DNA of 8,033 bases from an uncultured bacterium (lineage in GTDB: Bacteria > Actinomycetota > Actinomycetes > S36-B12). The stretch spans positions 1-8,033 of the forward strand of contig CAJBMR010000104.1 of assembly GCA_903954205.1 (NCBI GenBank), in the 5' to 3' direction. Shown here piece by piece: positions 1-6,582 of this stretch. Every line of letters begins with the position of its first letter. The stretch's first letter is position 1. The position numbers and the translations under genes are program-made. A model generated the notes under the pieces. The model made no database searches, was not told where the DNA came from, and saw nothing but the letters and a program-made list of their open reading frames with translations.

Positions 1-422
1 CCGCCCGCGCCGCGGGTCACGGTGACGCGCTCAGCGCGATGCATCGCCAGTGGCACTTCTTCCGAAACTTCCTGTCGAACGTCGAGATGACCCTCGCCAA
101 GACCGATCTCGACATTGCCCGCCGCTACGTCGACGGTCTCGTGCCCGACCACCTGCGTCGACTCTTCGGGGACATCGAGGAGGAGCATGCACGCACGGTC
201 GAGGAACTCATGCGGGTGACGGGTCAGCCGCACCTGCTCGCGGTAAATCCGACACTGCACCGCACCTTCGAGGTCCGCGACACCTACCTGCTTCCGCTGC
301 ACGAGATGCAGGTGCGCCTGCTGCAGCGTATGCGCGCCACAGAGGAGCCGACCGTAGAACTGCAGCGAGCCCTCTCGGTCACGATCAACGGCATCGCCAC
401 CGGTCTGCGCAACACCGGCTGA
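1..422 (+). CDS. ppc: Phosphoenolpyruvate carboxylase, C-terminal part (5' end outside window)
   Basis: The reading frame is open from base 3 to a TGA at 420-422, giving the last 139 residues; the ATG at 39 is internal, not a start. The family carboxylates phosphoenolpyruvate to oxaloacetate in the cytoplasm to refill the TCA cycle. Seen here: a WHFFRNFLSNVEMTLAKTDL block that matches the helical C-terminal region of PEPC, and the ending TINGIATGLRNTG, the hallmark C-terminus. In the E. coli enzyme the Lys of the matching AK.DL motif and the Asn of the final NTG bind the inhibitor aspartate; both are present, so aspartate feedback is plausible (inference). Nothing can be said about the catalytic half or promoter, which lie upstream. 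The gene converges on argG across a 250-base gap. Confidence 0.94.
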   Translation, partial: ARAAGHGDALSAMHRQWHFFRNFLSNVEMTLAKTDLDIARRYVDGLVPDHLRRLFGDIEEEHARTVEELMRVTGQPHLLAVNPTLHRTFEVRDTYLLPLHEMQVRLLQRMRATEEPTVELQRALSVTINGIATGLRNTG

Positions 423-438
423 GCGCGCCGGGGCGCTC
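421..438 (+). terminator. Small GC hairpin overlapping the ppc stop codon; weak terminator candidate
   Basis: GAGCGC (421-426) and GCGCTC (433-438) form a perfect 6-bp stem around a 6-base loop and begin inside the ppc TGA. No T-run follows, so it is not a canonical intrinsic terminator. It could be a U-less actinobacterial-type terminator, a 3'-end stabiliser, or chance in GC-rich DNA. Confidence 0.3.
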
Positions 439-535
439 CATCGTATGGATCGCCGAGCCGCTGGTCAGCCGACCCGTGGAGCATGTCGGCCGGGGCCGTC
501 ATCGCAGCGTCCCCTAGAGACATGACCCCCCCAGC

Positions 536-599
536 GAAGCTTCGCCTGGAAATCAACACTTGTGCGCTGCAGGAAGTCTTGATTTCCGGGCGGAGCTTC
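536..599 (+). repeat. Long imperfect inverted repeat / stem-loop between ppc and argG
   Basis: The arm 536-561 pairs with 574-599 over 26 positions. There are 23 Watson-Crick pairs, two T/G pairs (542-593 and 547-588) and one C/C mismatch (557-578). The 12-base loop at 562-573 contains a further 3-bp mini-stem (TGC/GCA). In a plus-strand transcript the two T/G positions become G-U pairs, whereas a minus-strand transcript would have A/C mismatches there, so the fold is best in the ppc-sense RNA. The inner arm (GGAAATCAA) is more AT-rich than its surroundings. There is no T-tract on either side. The trinucleotide AGC flanks both ends (533-535, 600-602). It may be a ppc 3'-UTR structure or terminator, a dispersed palindromic or MITE-like element, or the trace of a small insertion; the sequence alone does not decide. 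Confidence 0.75.
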
Positions 600-629
600 A
601 GCCGGGCGACTCGACTACGCACCTGACGA

Positions 630-653
630 GCCCGCAGATGAGGCCCGCAGATG
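630..653. repeat. Two-copy short tandem duplication
   Basis: GCCCGCAGATG occurs at 630-640 and again at 643-653 (period 13), about 20 bases past the argG stop. It is probably a replication-slippage duplication in non-coding DNA. I see no function in it. The rest of the 423-672 gap contains only short GC-rich pairings (for example GCCGAC 468-473 with GTCGGC 485-490). Confidence 0.6.
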
Positions 654-672
654 CCGGCCCGGTGGACCCGAC

Positions 673-2088
673 CTAGTCGTTGCCCGATTCCATCGCGGCC
701 CGGTCGAGCAGTTGCTCTTCGCCAGCGTCGGCCTGAGATGACGCGATGGCGTCTGCGCCACCGGCGTCAAGGCGACCCACGAGCTCGACGTGACCGGCTC
801 CAAGCTGGCCCTGCTCGGCGTACATCTCGAGCTTGGTGCGCGTGTCGGCGATGTCGAGATTGCGCATGGTGAGTTGGCCGATGCGGTCCGTGGGGCCGAA
901 GGCCGCCTCCTCGATGCGTTCCATCGACAACCGATCCGGGTGGTAGCTCAGGTGCGGGCCCCGCGTGTCGAGGATCGAGTAGTCGTCGCCGCGACGAAGT
1001 CGCAGGGTGACCTCGCCGGTCACCGCTGATGCCACCCACTTCTGCAGCGACTCGCGCAGCATGAGGGCCTGCGGGTCCAGCCAGCGGCCTTCGTAGAGCA
1101 GGCGCCCAAGTCGGCGCCCCTCGGCGTGGTAGTTGGCGAGGGTGTCCTCGTTGTGGATCGCGCTCAGCAGGCGCTCGTAGGCGGTGAAGAGCAGTGCCAT
1201 CCCCGGGGCCTCGTAGATGCCGCGGCTCTTGGCCTCGATGATGCGGTTTTCGATCTGGTCGGCCATGCCCAGGCCGTGGCGACCACCGATCGCATTGGCC
1301 TCGCGGACGAGCTCGACGGCCGAGGCGAACTCCTGCCCATTGATGCGCACAGGCCGGCCCTGCTCGAAGGCGATCGTGACGTCTTCCGTCGCGATCTCGA
1401 CAGTCGGATCCCAGAAGCGCACGCCCATGATCGGGTCGACAATCTCAATGGAGACATCGAGGTGCTCGAGTCGCTTCGCCTCGTGAGTCGCACCCCAGAT
1501 GTTGGCGTCCGTGGAGTAGGCCTTCTCGGTCGAATCGCGATAGGGAAGCCCGTGCGACACGAGCCACTCCGACATCTCCTTGCGCCCACCCAGCTCGCCG
1601 ACGAAGTCGGAGTCGAGCCAGGGCTTATAGATCCGCAACTGCGGATTGGCCAGCAGCCCGTAGCGGTAGAACCGCTCGATGTCATTGCCCTTGTATGTCG
1701 AGCCGTCGCCCCAGATGGACACGTCGTCGTTGAGCATCGCCCGCACGAGCAGCGTGCCCGTGACCGCCCGCCCGAGAGGCGTGGTGTTGAAGTACATGCG
1801 ATTGCCGGCGCGGATGTGAAAGGCACCGCATGCCATCGCCGCGAGACCCTCCTCCACGAGCAGGTCCTTGCAGTCGACCAAGCGCGCGAGCTCGGCACCG
1901 TACTCGAGCGCGCGACCGGGCACGCTGTCGATATCGGGCTCGTCGTACTGCCCCAGGTCGGCCGTGTAGGTGCACGGCACCGCGCCCTTGTCGCGCATCC
2001 AGGCGACCGCCACAGAAGTGTCGAGCCCCCCGGAGAAGGCAATACCGACGCGCTCGCCGACGGGGAGCGAGGAGAGGACCTTGGACAC
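673..2088 (-). CDS. argG: Argininosuccinate synthase, E. coli-like (type 2) subfamily
   Basis: This 471-residue cytoplasmic enzyme condenses citrulline and aspartate with ATP to argininosuccinate, the penultimate step of arginine synthesis. It carries the N-type ATP pyrophosphatase loop AFSGGLDTS at residues 17-25, GDGSTYKGND at 127-136, and YSTDANIWGATHEA at 191-204. Similarity to E. coli ArgG (about 447 residues) runs essentially end to end and begins at the first residues (MSKVLSSLPVGERVGIAFSGG), which fixes the GTG start at 2088 although no Shine-Dalgarno is present. About 40 C-terminal residues (acidic and Ala-rich) are not recognisable and make it slightly longer than usual. No other arg gene is in view, unlike the common actinobacterial arg cluster with a ~400-residue ArgG. 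It lies 34 bases downstream of the UPF0182 gene and could be read from it, but may have its own promoter. I saw no ARG box. Confidence 0.97.
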   Translation of the reverse strand: MSKVLSSLPVGERVGIAFSGGLDTSVAVAWMRDKGAVPCTYTADLGQYDEPDIDSVPGRALEYGAELARLVDCKDLLVEEGLAAMACGAFHIRAGNRMYFNTTPLGRAVTGTLLVRAMLNDDVSIWGDGSTYKGNDIERFYRYGLLANPQLRIYKPWLDSDFVGELGGRKEMSEWLVSHGLPYRDSTEKAYSTDANIWGATHEAKRLEHLDVSIEIVDPIMGVRFWDPTVEIATEDVTIAFEQGRPVRINGQEFASAVELVREANAIGGRHGLGMADQIENRIIEAKSRGIYEAPGMALLFTAYERLLSAIHNEDTLANYHAEGRRLGRLLYEGRWLDPQALMLRESLQKWVASAVTGEVTLRLRRGDDYSILDTRGPHLSYHPDRLSMERIEEAAFGPTDRIGQLTMRNLDIADTRTKLEMYAEQGQLGAGHVELVGRLDAGGADAIASSQADAGEEQLLDRAAMESGND

Positions 2089-2091
2089 GGC

Positions 2092-2113
2092 GCGAGCCTA
2101 TCGGCAGGCTCGC
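2092..2113 (-). promoter_or_regulatory. Perfect 8-bp hairpin immediately upstream of argG
   Basis: GCGAGCCT (2092-2099) and AGGCTCGC (2106-2113) pair perfectly around a 6-base loop. It lies nine bases past the UPF0182 stop and three bases before the argG GTG. In a read-through transcript it would cover the place where a ribosome binding site should be, so it could limit argG translation or mark the 3' end of the UPF0182 message. It has no T-run. It overlaps the proposed argG -10 hexamer, so if argG starts leaderless the hairpin would not be in its RNA. Confidence 0.5.
2095..2100 (-). promoter_or_regulatory. Candidate -10 hexamer for leaderless argG transcript
   Basis: On the minus strand TAGGCT fits the actinobacterial TANNNT -10 pattern and ends exactly six bases before the GTG start, the spacing expected when transcription begins at the start codon. 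I see no good -35 hexamer 16-18 bases upstream, so this rests on the -10, the missing Shine-Dalgarno, and the same geometry at two other genes here. Confidence 0.4.
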
Positions 2114-2122
2114 TCACCGGGC

Positions 2123-5038
2123 CTACGCCGGTTGGCCGCCGTCCTCTCCCGTCAGCCGCGCCTCTGCCTCCTGCGCGCGCCGCAGTGCGGCCTCGAGGTC
2201 GGCCTGGGCTTCGCCGTAGCGGGCGAAGTCACCATCGGCGAGTGCGGCCTGTCCTCGCTCGTACGCTGCCTGCGCCTCCGCGAGCGCGGACTGCAGATCG
2301 GTGAGCGGGTCTCCGGACGGGCCCGGAGTCGGCGTGGGCGTGGGAGTCGGATCCGGGTTGGGGTCGGGATTGGGCCCGGGGGTCGGATCGGGTGTCGGAA
2401 GCGGATCGGAGTCGAAGACCGCAGCCAGCGCCTCGTCGAGGGTGTCCTCGAGCGCGACGTTGGCGCCGTACCCGGCGAGCACCTTGCGCAGGAGCGGATA
2501 GCCGTCCTGGGTGGCCCTCAGATACACGGGCTCGACATAGAGGAGACCGCCGTTGAAGGGCAGCGACAGCAGGTTGCCCAGATTGACCTCGGAACCACCC
2601 CTACGCAGCAGAGAGAGCTCGGCGCTGATCTCGGGATCAGACTCGAAGTTGTTCTGCACCTGAGTGGGACCGGGGATGGTCGTGTTGCTGGGCAGTTGCA
2701 GGACGCGGAGTTTGCCGTAGTCCTCGCCGGGAGCTGAGTTGACGGCCATGAAGGCCGCCAGGGTGGGTCTGCGCTGCGGCGCGAACGTGGTCGTGAGCGA
2801 GAAGGTCGGCTGCTCCTGGTCCGGCATCTGCAGGGTGAGGTAGTACGGCGGCTGGAACTGCTGGATCGGCTGCGTCGGATCGAAGGGGACGATCCAGAAG
2901 TCGGTGCCGTTGTAGAAGGTCGCCGGATCGGTGACGTGGTAGCGCGACATCACGACGCGCTGCACCTTGAAGAGATCCTGCGGGTAGCGCACATGCGCCT
3001 CGATCTCCGTGGGCATCGAGCTGCGCTCCTGCACGACACCGGGGAAGGCCTTCATCCACGTCTGGAGGATGGGATCGGCCTCGTCCCACGCATACAGGGT
3101 CACGGTGCCCTCATAGGCATCGACCACGGCCTTGACGGAGTTGCGGGCGTAGTTGAGCTGGTCGCTCGGGGCGATGGCGGTCGATCCGGTGCGCACCGTG
3201 ATCGAGTCGCTCGTCACCTCGCCCAGCGACACCCGCGAGGAGTAGGGGTAGTCGTTGGAGGTGGTGTAGCCGTCGACGAGCCACACGATGCGACCGTTGA
3301 CCACCGCCGGATAGGGATCCTGGTCGAGGGTCAGCCACGGGGCGATCTTCTCGACGCGGGTCAGCGGATCGCGGTCCCACAGGATGCGCGACTCCTCGTT
3401 GATCAGGTCCGTGAGGAGGATGTTGCTGTCCTGGAACTTCGTCGCGAAGAGCAGGCGGTGGAAGAGACCACCGACGGCGACTCCGCCCTCGCCCGAGTAC
3501 GTGTTGTTGACCTGGCCGGTCGGGCTTGCGTCATCGGGGTAGTCCAGCTCGACCGGCGGAGTGCCCTCAGGGGCGCCCACGATCGAGAAGGTCGGCGAGA
3601 GTTCGCCGAAGTAGATGCGCGGCTCATCGATTCCCAGCAGACCCTCCGGCGGGATATCGCTCTCGAAGAAGTCGGGCTGCCCGGACGACTCCGCCGTGTT
3701 GTCGTAGGCGGCGACGAAGCCGTAGCCGTGCGTGTAAACGGCGTGGTCATTGGCCCAGTTGCGCTGGTTGTCGGGGATGCCGGCGAGGTTGATCTCACGG
3801 GCGGCGACGATGGCGCCGCGCTGACCCCCCTCCAGGGCGTAGCGATCGACGTCGAGGCTGTCGTTGAAGGAGTAGTACGCGCGGATCTGCTGGAGCTGGT
3901 TGTACGTCGGCGAGGCAAGTGCAGGGTCGAGCAGTCGGATGTTGTCGAGCGTGCCGAGGTTGGCCTGGATGACGGACTCCGTGGGCGACTCAACCGTGCC
4001 CGGGTACTCCTGGACCTGCGCGTCAGCAATGTCGTACGCCGAGCGCGTTGCCGTGATGTTGCGCTCGATGTAGGGCTGCTCGCGCACGAGCTCGCTCGGA
4101 CGGACCTGGAATTGCTGCACGACCGCGGGGTAGACGCCCCCGACCAGGATCGACGTGAGGATGAGGAGCCCCAGGCCGATGAGTGGGATGACCCAGTTGC
4201 GCACGACCATGTTGACGATGAAGAGGACCGCCGTGATCAGCGCGACGAAGGTCAGGATCTGAAGCGCTGGAAGCACAGCGTTGGCATCGGTGTACTTCAG
4301 CCCCGTGAAGCCCTGCACCAGCGCCTCGCTCTTGACCATCAGCCCGTAGCGATCGAGCCAGTAGGCAACCGCCTTGAGCAGCAGCAAGAGCGCGATCAGC
4401 CCGGACAGGTGCACCTGCGCCGCAGCGCTCACACGGTCCCCTTGCGGCTGCAAGCGCAGGCCGCCGAAGAGATAGTGCGCGGCGAGTGCGAGTCCAATGG
4501 AGAGGATCACGACGGAGAAGGCGAAACCAAGGACGAAGCGCAGGAACGGGTAGGTAAAGGTGTAGAAGCCGACATCGAGCCCGAACTGCGGATCGGTGAC
4601 ACCGAAGTCGGTCGCATAGCGCCAGCGCAGGAAGGTCCCCCACTCGGCGGAGGCGGAGATCCCCGCCAGGAGTCCGACGACCGCCGCGATGCCGATCGTG
4701 ATGATCACGCGGAAGGGATCGAGCGCCATGCGATAGCGCTCGAGGCCCGCCTGCTCCTGCGTCATCGGAGGGGCGCTCGGGCGGAAGCGGTAGGCAATCC
4801 ACAGGGTGCCCGCGAGGACGACGGCCATGGTGAGGCCGAAGGAGGCGAAGAGGGCCAGGCGGGTGATGAGGGTGACGGTGAAGACCTCCGTCTTCCCCAC
4901 GGAGTCGAACCACAGCCAGTCGGTGTAGAAGCCCGTGAAGATCACGAAGCCCAGGACGATGACAGCGAGGACGATGATCGTCGGAAGGAGAACCCGCCCT
5001 CGGCGGGGTGCCGCGGCGACAGTCGTCGGGGAGGCCAT
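2123..5038 (-). CDS. UPF0182 family multispanning membrane protein
   Basis: This 971-residue protein belongs to UPF0182 (COG1615), a family common in Actinobacteria with no established biochemical function. Seven hydrophobic segments at about residues 17-37, 60-82, 111-130, 165-191, 210-228, 258-279 and 283-308 match the family pattern, including the typical FTGFYTDWLWFDSVG after the first. Then come NITATRSAYDI (327-337), the start of a soluble domain of some 550 residues presumably outside the membrane, and DPFRVI/HAVYTHGYG-type blocks typical of the family. Residues 879-908 form a Pro/Thr/Asp linker, and the last ~63 residues are an Ala/Glu-rich helical tail with a GDFARYGEAQ motif. The ATG at 5038 is chosen because it precedes the charged PRRGR stretch and first membrane span at normal family spacing; no Shine-Dalgarno is visible. 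It lies 29 bases after the PDZ protease gene and probably works with it in the envelope (inference). Confidence 0.95.
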   Translation of the reverse strand: MASPTTVAAAPRRGRVLLPTIIVLAVIVLGFVIFTGFYTDWLWFDSVGKTEVFTVTLITRLALFASFGLTMAVVLAGTLWIAYRFRPSAPPMTQEQAGLERYRMALDPFRVIITIGIAAVVGLLAGISASAEWGTFLRWRYATDFGVTDPQFGLDVGFYTFTYPFLRFVLGFAFSVVILSIGLALAAHYLFGGLRLQPQGDRVSAAAQVHLSGLIALLLLLKAVAYWLDRYGLMVKSEALVQGFTGLKYTDANAVLPALQILTFVALITAVLFIVNMVVRNWVIPLIGLGLLILTSILVGGVYPAVVQQFQVRPSELVREQPYIERNITATRSAYDIADAQVQEYPGTVESPTESVIQANLGTLDNIRLLDPALASPTYNQLQQIRAYYSFNDSLDVDRYALEGGQRGAIVAAREINLAGIPDNQRNWANDHAVYTHGYGFVAAYDNTAESSGQPDFFESDIPPEGLLGIDEPRIYFGELSPTFSIVGAPEGTPPVELDYPDDASPTGQVNNTYSGEGGVAVGGLFHRLLFATKFQDSNILLTDLINEESRILWDRDPLTRVEKIAPWLTLDQDPYPAVVNGRIVWLVDGYTTSNDYPYSSRVSLGEVTSDSITVRTGSTAIAPSDQLNYARNSVKAVVDAYEGTVTLYAWDEADPILQTWMKAFPGVVQERSSMPTEIEAHVRYPQDLFKVQRVVMSRYHVTDPATFYNGTDFWIVPFDPTQPIQQFQPPYYLTLQMPDQEQPTFSLTTTFAPQRRPTLAAFMAVNSAPGEDYGKLRVLQLPSNTTIPGPTQVQNNFESDPEISAELSLLRRGGSEVNLGNLLSLPFNGGLLYVEPVYLRATQDGYPLLRKVLAGYGANVALEDTLDEALAAVFDSDPLPTPDPTPGPNPDPNPDPTPTPTPTPGPSGDPLTDLQSALAEAQAAYERGQAALADGDFARYGEAQADLEAALRRAQEAEARLTGEDGGQPA
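2315..2404 (-). repeat. Low-complexity Pro/Thr/Asp linker coding repeat
   Basis: This stretch inside the UPF0182 gene encodes about 30 residues in which every second residue is proline (dipeptides DP, TP, NP, GP, ending in PTPTPTPTPGP). It separates the large soluble domain from the C-terminal helical tail. The DNA is a run of degenerate six-base units rich in GTCGGG/GTGGGC, prone to slippage. Such linkers are extended and flexible and often span cell-wall layers (inference). Confidence 0.8.
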
Positions 5039-5044
5039 TACAGC

Positions 5045-5050
5045 AACTTA
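5045..5050 (-). promoter_or_regulatory. Candidate -10 hexamer for leaderless UPF0182 transcript
   Basis: On the minus strand TAAGTT fits TANNNT and ends exactly six bases before the ATG at 5038, inside the 29-base gap after the protease gene. A GTGACC 15 bases further upstream (5066-5071) is a poor, short-spaced -35 candidate overlapping the protease stop codon. If real, UPF0182 can be transcribed independently of the two genes ahead of it. Confidence 0.4.
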
Positions 5051-5067
5051 CGTCACTCGGGTGAAGG

Positions 5068-6210
5068 TCACATCGTGGGGCATGTCGGCAGCGTCTCCCC
5101 GGCCCGCCAGGCGGCCAGGGCATCGAGCGCTCCCTGCAGGGTCGTCACGGGCACGACGGTCAGCCCATCGGGGATGTGCCCGGCGGCCTCCTCGCAGTGG
5201 ACCTCGGGCATGAGGAAGAGCGTCGCCCCAGCTCCGCGAGCCCCGGCGAGCTTCTGGCGGATGCCCCCGATGGCTCCGACAGCGCCCGCGGGGTCGATGG
5301 TGCCCGTCCCAGCCACGTGGCCACCACCCGCGAGGTCCTCCGGGGTGAGTTTGTCGACGATGGCGAGGGCAAACATCATGCCGGCGCTCGGACCGCCGAT
5401 GTCCTCGAGCGCGAAGATGATGGGGAACTCGGCGCGGTAGTTGATGCCGACGGTGATGCCGACGTAGGGAACACCGGACTCATCCGGCTTCTCGGCCGAC
5501 ACCACTTCAAGGTCGAGCTCCTCACCGTCGCGCTCGACCGTGAAGGTGAGTGTGGATCCGATCGGCACCGCACGCACGGCCTCCACGACGTCCTCGGGGG
5601 CACGGACGGGGGCGCCATCGATCGCGACGATCTGCTCACCCGCGTCGAGTACGCCGAACGCCGGGGTGCCCTCGACCACCGCCGTGACGACGACGTCTTC
5701 GATGAGGGGCTCGCCCAGGGTGTTCAATGCGGCCGCGATCGCGCTGGACTGGCTGGTGGAGAAGAGAACTGCGTTGCGCTGCTGCACTTCCTCCGTCGTC
5801 TCGTCATCGCCGTAGAGCAGCTCGCGGGGAAGCACGGCCCGGTTGGGATCCACCCACGCGGCAAGCGCCCCGAAGACCGTGAGGGGGCTTCGCGGCTCGC
5901 CCTCCTCGCGGATGGTCGTCATGTCGAGCGCACCGGTCACGGGATAGGTCGTGGTGTCGGTGATTTCCACGAGTGGCACCCCGTTCACATCGCCGATGGT
6001 GTTGAAGGTCGGACCGGGCGACAACACGACGAACGGCACGGGAAGTAGCGCCGCCAGAGCAAAGAGCGCGATGAGCACCAGGCCCGCTAGCGCGGCGATG
6101 AGACCGCGGTGGCCGGGGCGACGACCACCGGGCTGAGTCGCAGCTTCGAGGTGGCCCGGCGAGCCGGCAGAGCCGCCTCTGTCGGGCTGGCCCGGCGGCG
6201 GGTTGCTCAC
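5068..6210 (-). CDS. Membrane-anchored PDZ/Lon-type serine protease (YlbL-like)
   Basis: This 380-residue protein has a Gly/Pro-rich cytoplasmic N-terminus (1-36), one membrane span (about 37-56, followed by the family signature LLPVPFVVLSPGPTFNTIG), a PDZ domain (about 170-238) and a C-terminal Lon proteolytic domain. The catalytic Ser is S275 in GGPSAGMMFALA and the dyad Lys is K320 in GGIRQKLAGARGAG, both intact, so it should be an active ATP-independent protease facing outward. The B. subtilis relative YlbL degrades the division inhibitor YneA; the substrate here is unknown. The frame stays open to 6684, but the GTG at 6210 is chosen because it starts the recognisable protein and overlaps the upstream stop as GTGA. 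Upstream codons encode unrelated Arg/Pro-rich sequence that reads over the neighbouring gene. It is translationally coupled to the 91-residue membrane protein and followed by UPF0182. Confidence 0.95.
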   Translation of the reverse strand: MSNPPPGQPDRGGSAGSPGHLEAATQPGGRRPGHRGLIAALAGLVLIALFALAALLPVPFVVLSPGPTFNTIGDVNGVPLVEITDTTTYPVTGALDMTTIREEGEPRSPLTVFGALAAWVDPNRAVLPRELLYGDDETTEEVQQRNAVLFSTSQSSAIAAALNTLGEPLIEDVVVTAVVEGTPAFGVLDAGEQIVAIDGAPVRAPEDVVEAVRAVPIGSTLTFTVERDGEELDLEVVSAEKPDESGVPYVGITVGINYRAEFPIIFALEDIGGPSAGMMFALAIVDKLTPEDLAGGGHVAGTGTIDPAGAVGAIGGIRQKLAGARGAGATLFLMPEVHCEEAAGHIPDGLTVVPVTTLQGALDALAAWRAGETLPTCPTM

Positions 6211-6482
6211 GCGGGGTGGCGGCGGTCTGCGGGTCGCCGCGTGCGACCGGGGCGCGGTGCTGACGAACGCGTCGCTCCGGCCCGGGCGGGTCGTGCGGGA
6301 CGACGTTCCCGATCGGATTGCTCGGCGGGAAGCGGACGACGCATCGCGGCGCGGAAGCGCGCCATGTCGCCCACGGTCTCGTGGGTGTCGGCCGCACGTC
6401 GCGGGCGGCTGCGTGACGCGGCCCAGGCCAGCGCGAGCAGGGTGGCGCCCAGGGGAATGAGCCACCACAGCAACGCGGACAC
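6207..6482 (-). CDS. Small single-span membrane protein encoded ahead of the PDZ protease
   Basis: The gene encodes 91 residues from a GTG at 6482 with a strong AGGAGG seven bases upstream; the TGA at 6207-6209 overlaps the protease GTG. Residues 4-22 (LLWWLIPLGATLLALAWAA) form one membrane span, and RSRPRR follows directly, so by the positive-inside rule the C-terminus should be cytoplasmic. A short block ADTHETVGDMARFRAAM (31-47) comes next, then a disordered Arg/Pro-rich tail (48-91). From memory, similar WWLIPL...D.H.TV...FR.A proteins occur at this position in other actinobacteria and are annotated as hypothetical; I know no function. The 4-base overlap suggests stoichiometric synthesis with the protease, so a partner or adaptor role is possible (inference). 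The longer frame to 6656 is rejected: its extra part crosses the divergent promoter region and has no family features. Confidence 0.82.
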   Translation of the reverse strand: MSALLWWLIPLGATLLALAWAASRSRPRRAADTHETVGDMARFRAAMRRPLPAEQSDRERRPARPARAGATRSSAPRPGRTRRPADRRHPA

Positions 6483-6489
6483 CTGGACT

Positions 6490-6495
6490 CCTCCT
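6490..6495 (-). promoter_or_regulatory. Strong Shine-Dalgarno AGGAGG that sets the start of the 91-residue gene
   Basis: On the minus strand AGGAGG stands seven bases before the GTG at 6482. It is the only near-perfect ribosome binding site in the window and decides this start over the upstream ATG at 6656. Confidence 0.85.
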
Positions 6496-6501
6496 GACGT
6501 G

Positions 6502-6518
6502 GTCGGCCAAAGGCCGAC
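6502..6518. promoter_or_regulatory. Perfect 7-bp dyad in the divergent control region
   Basis: GTCGGCC (6502-6508), AAA, GGCCGAC (6512-6518) is a perfect inverted repeat. It ends six bases before the AGGAGG of the 91-residue gene, so in that transcript it would be a compact leader hairpin beside the ribosome binding site; as DNA it could be an operator. No T-run makes a terminator unlikely. Confidence 0.45.
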
Positions 6519-6532
6519 GCTCTCCCCGCCCA

Positions 6533-6538
6533 AGGGTA
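6533..6538 (-). promoter_or_regulatory. Possible -10 hexamer for the minus-strand protease operon
   Basis: On the minus strand TACCCT fits TANNNT and would give a leader of roughly 45 bases holding the 6502-6518 hairpin and the AGGAGG. No convincing -35 hexamer is visible at 16-18 bases, so this is a weak call based on position. Confidence 0.25.
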
Positions 6539-6552
6539 CGCCCCCCGGGGCG

Positions 6553-6582
6553 CGGACACCCCCGGAGCATCCGGCGTACCGT
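6553..6582 (+). promoter_or_regulatory. Candidate promoter for leaderless DUF2342 gene
   Basis: CGGACA (6553-6558, sharing GACA with TTGACA) and TACCGT (6577-6582, TANNNT) are 18 bases apart. The -10 ends exactly six bases before the ATG at 6589, so transcription would start at or next to the start codon. The six bases between are all G, which could act as a crude Shine-Dalgarno but lie too close to the ATG to be useful. Confidence 0.45.

Noticed and set aside
536..599. Integron attC site or dif-like recombination site
   Set aside because: The hairpin ends lack the attC core sites (RYYYAAC/GTTRRRY), the sequence does not resemble the 28-bp actinobacterial dif that I recall, and there is no integrase or gene cassette nearby.
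536..599. Canonical intrinsic terminator
   Set aside because: There is no T-run after the stem on either strand. It may still end transcription in a non-canonical way, so it is kept as a stem-loop and not as a terminator.
284..622. 112-codon minus-strand frame spanning the ppc end and the gap
   Set aside because: It is antisense to the conserved ppc C-terminus, runs through the palindrome and has no similarity that I recognise.
1126..2304. 392-codon open frame on the plus strand
   Set aside because: It is antisense to argG, which is unambiguous, and its product has no recognisable features.
2936..5440. 834-codon open frame on the plus strand
   Set aside because: It lies antisense to the UPF0182 and protease genes, whose proteins match known families. 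It is His/Arg/Asp-rich with no domain and is a typical shadow frame in GC-rich DNA.
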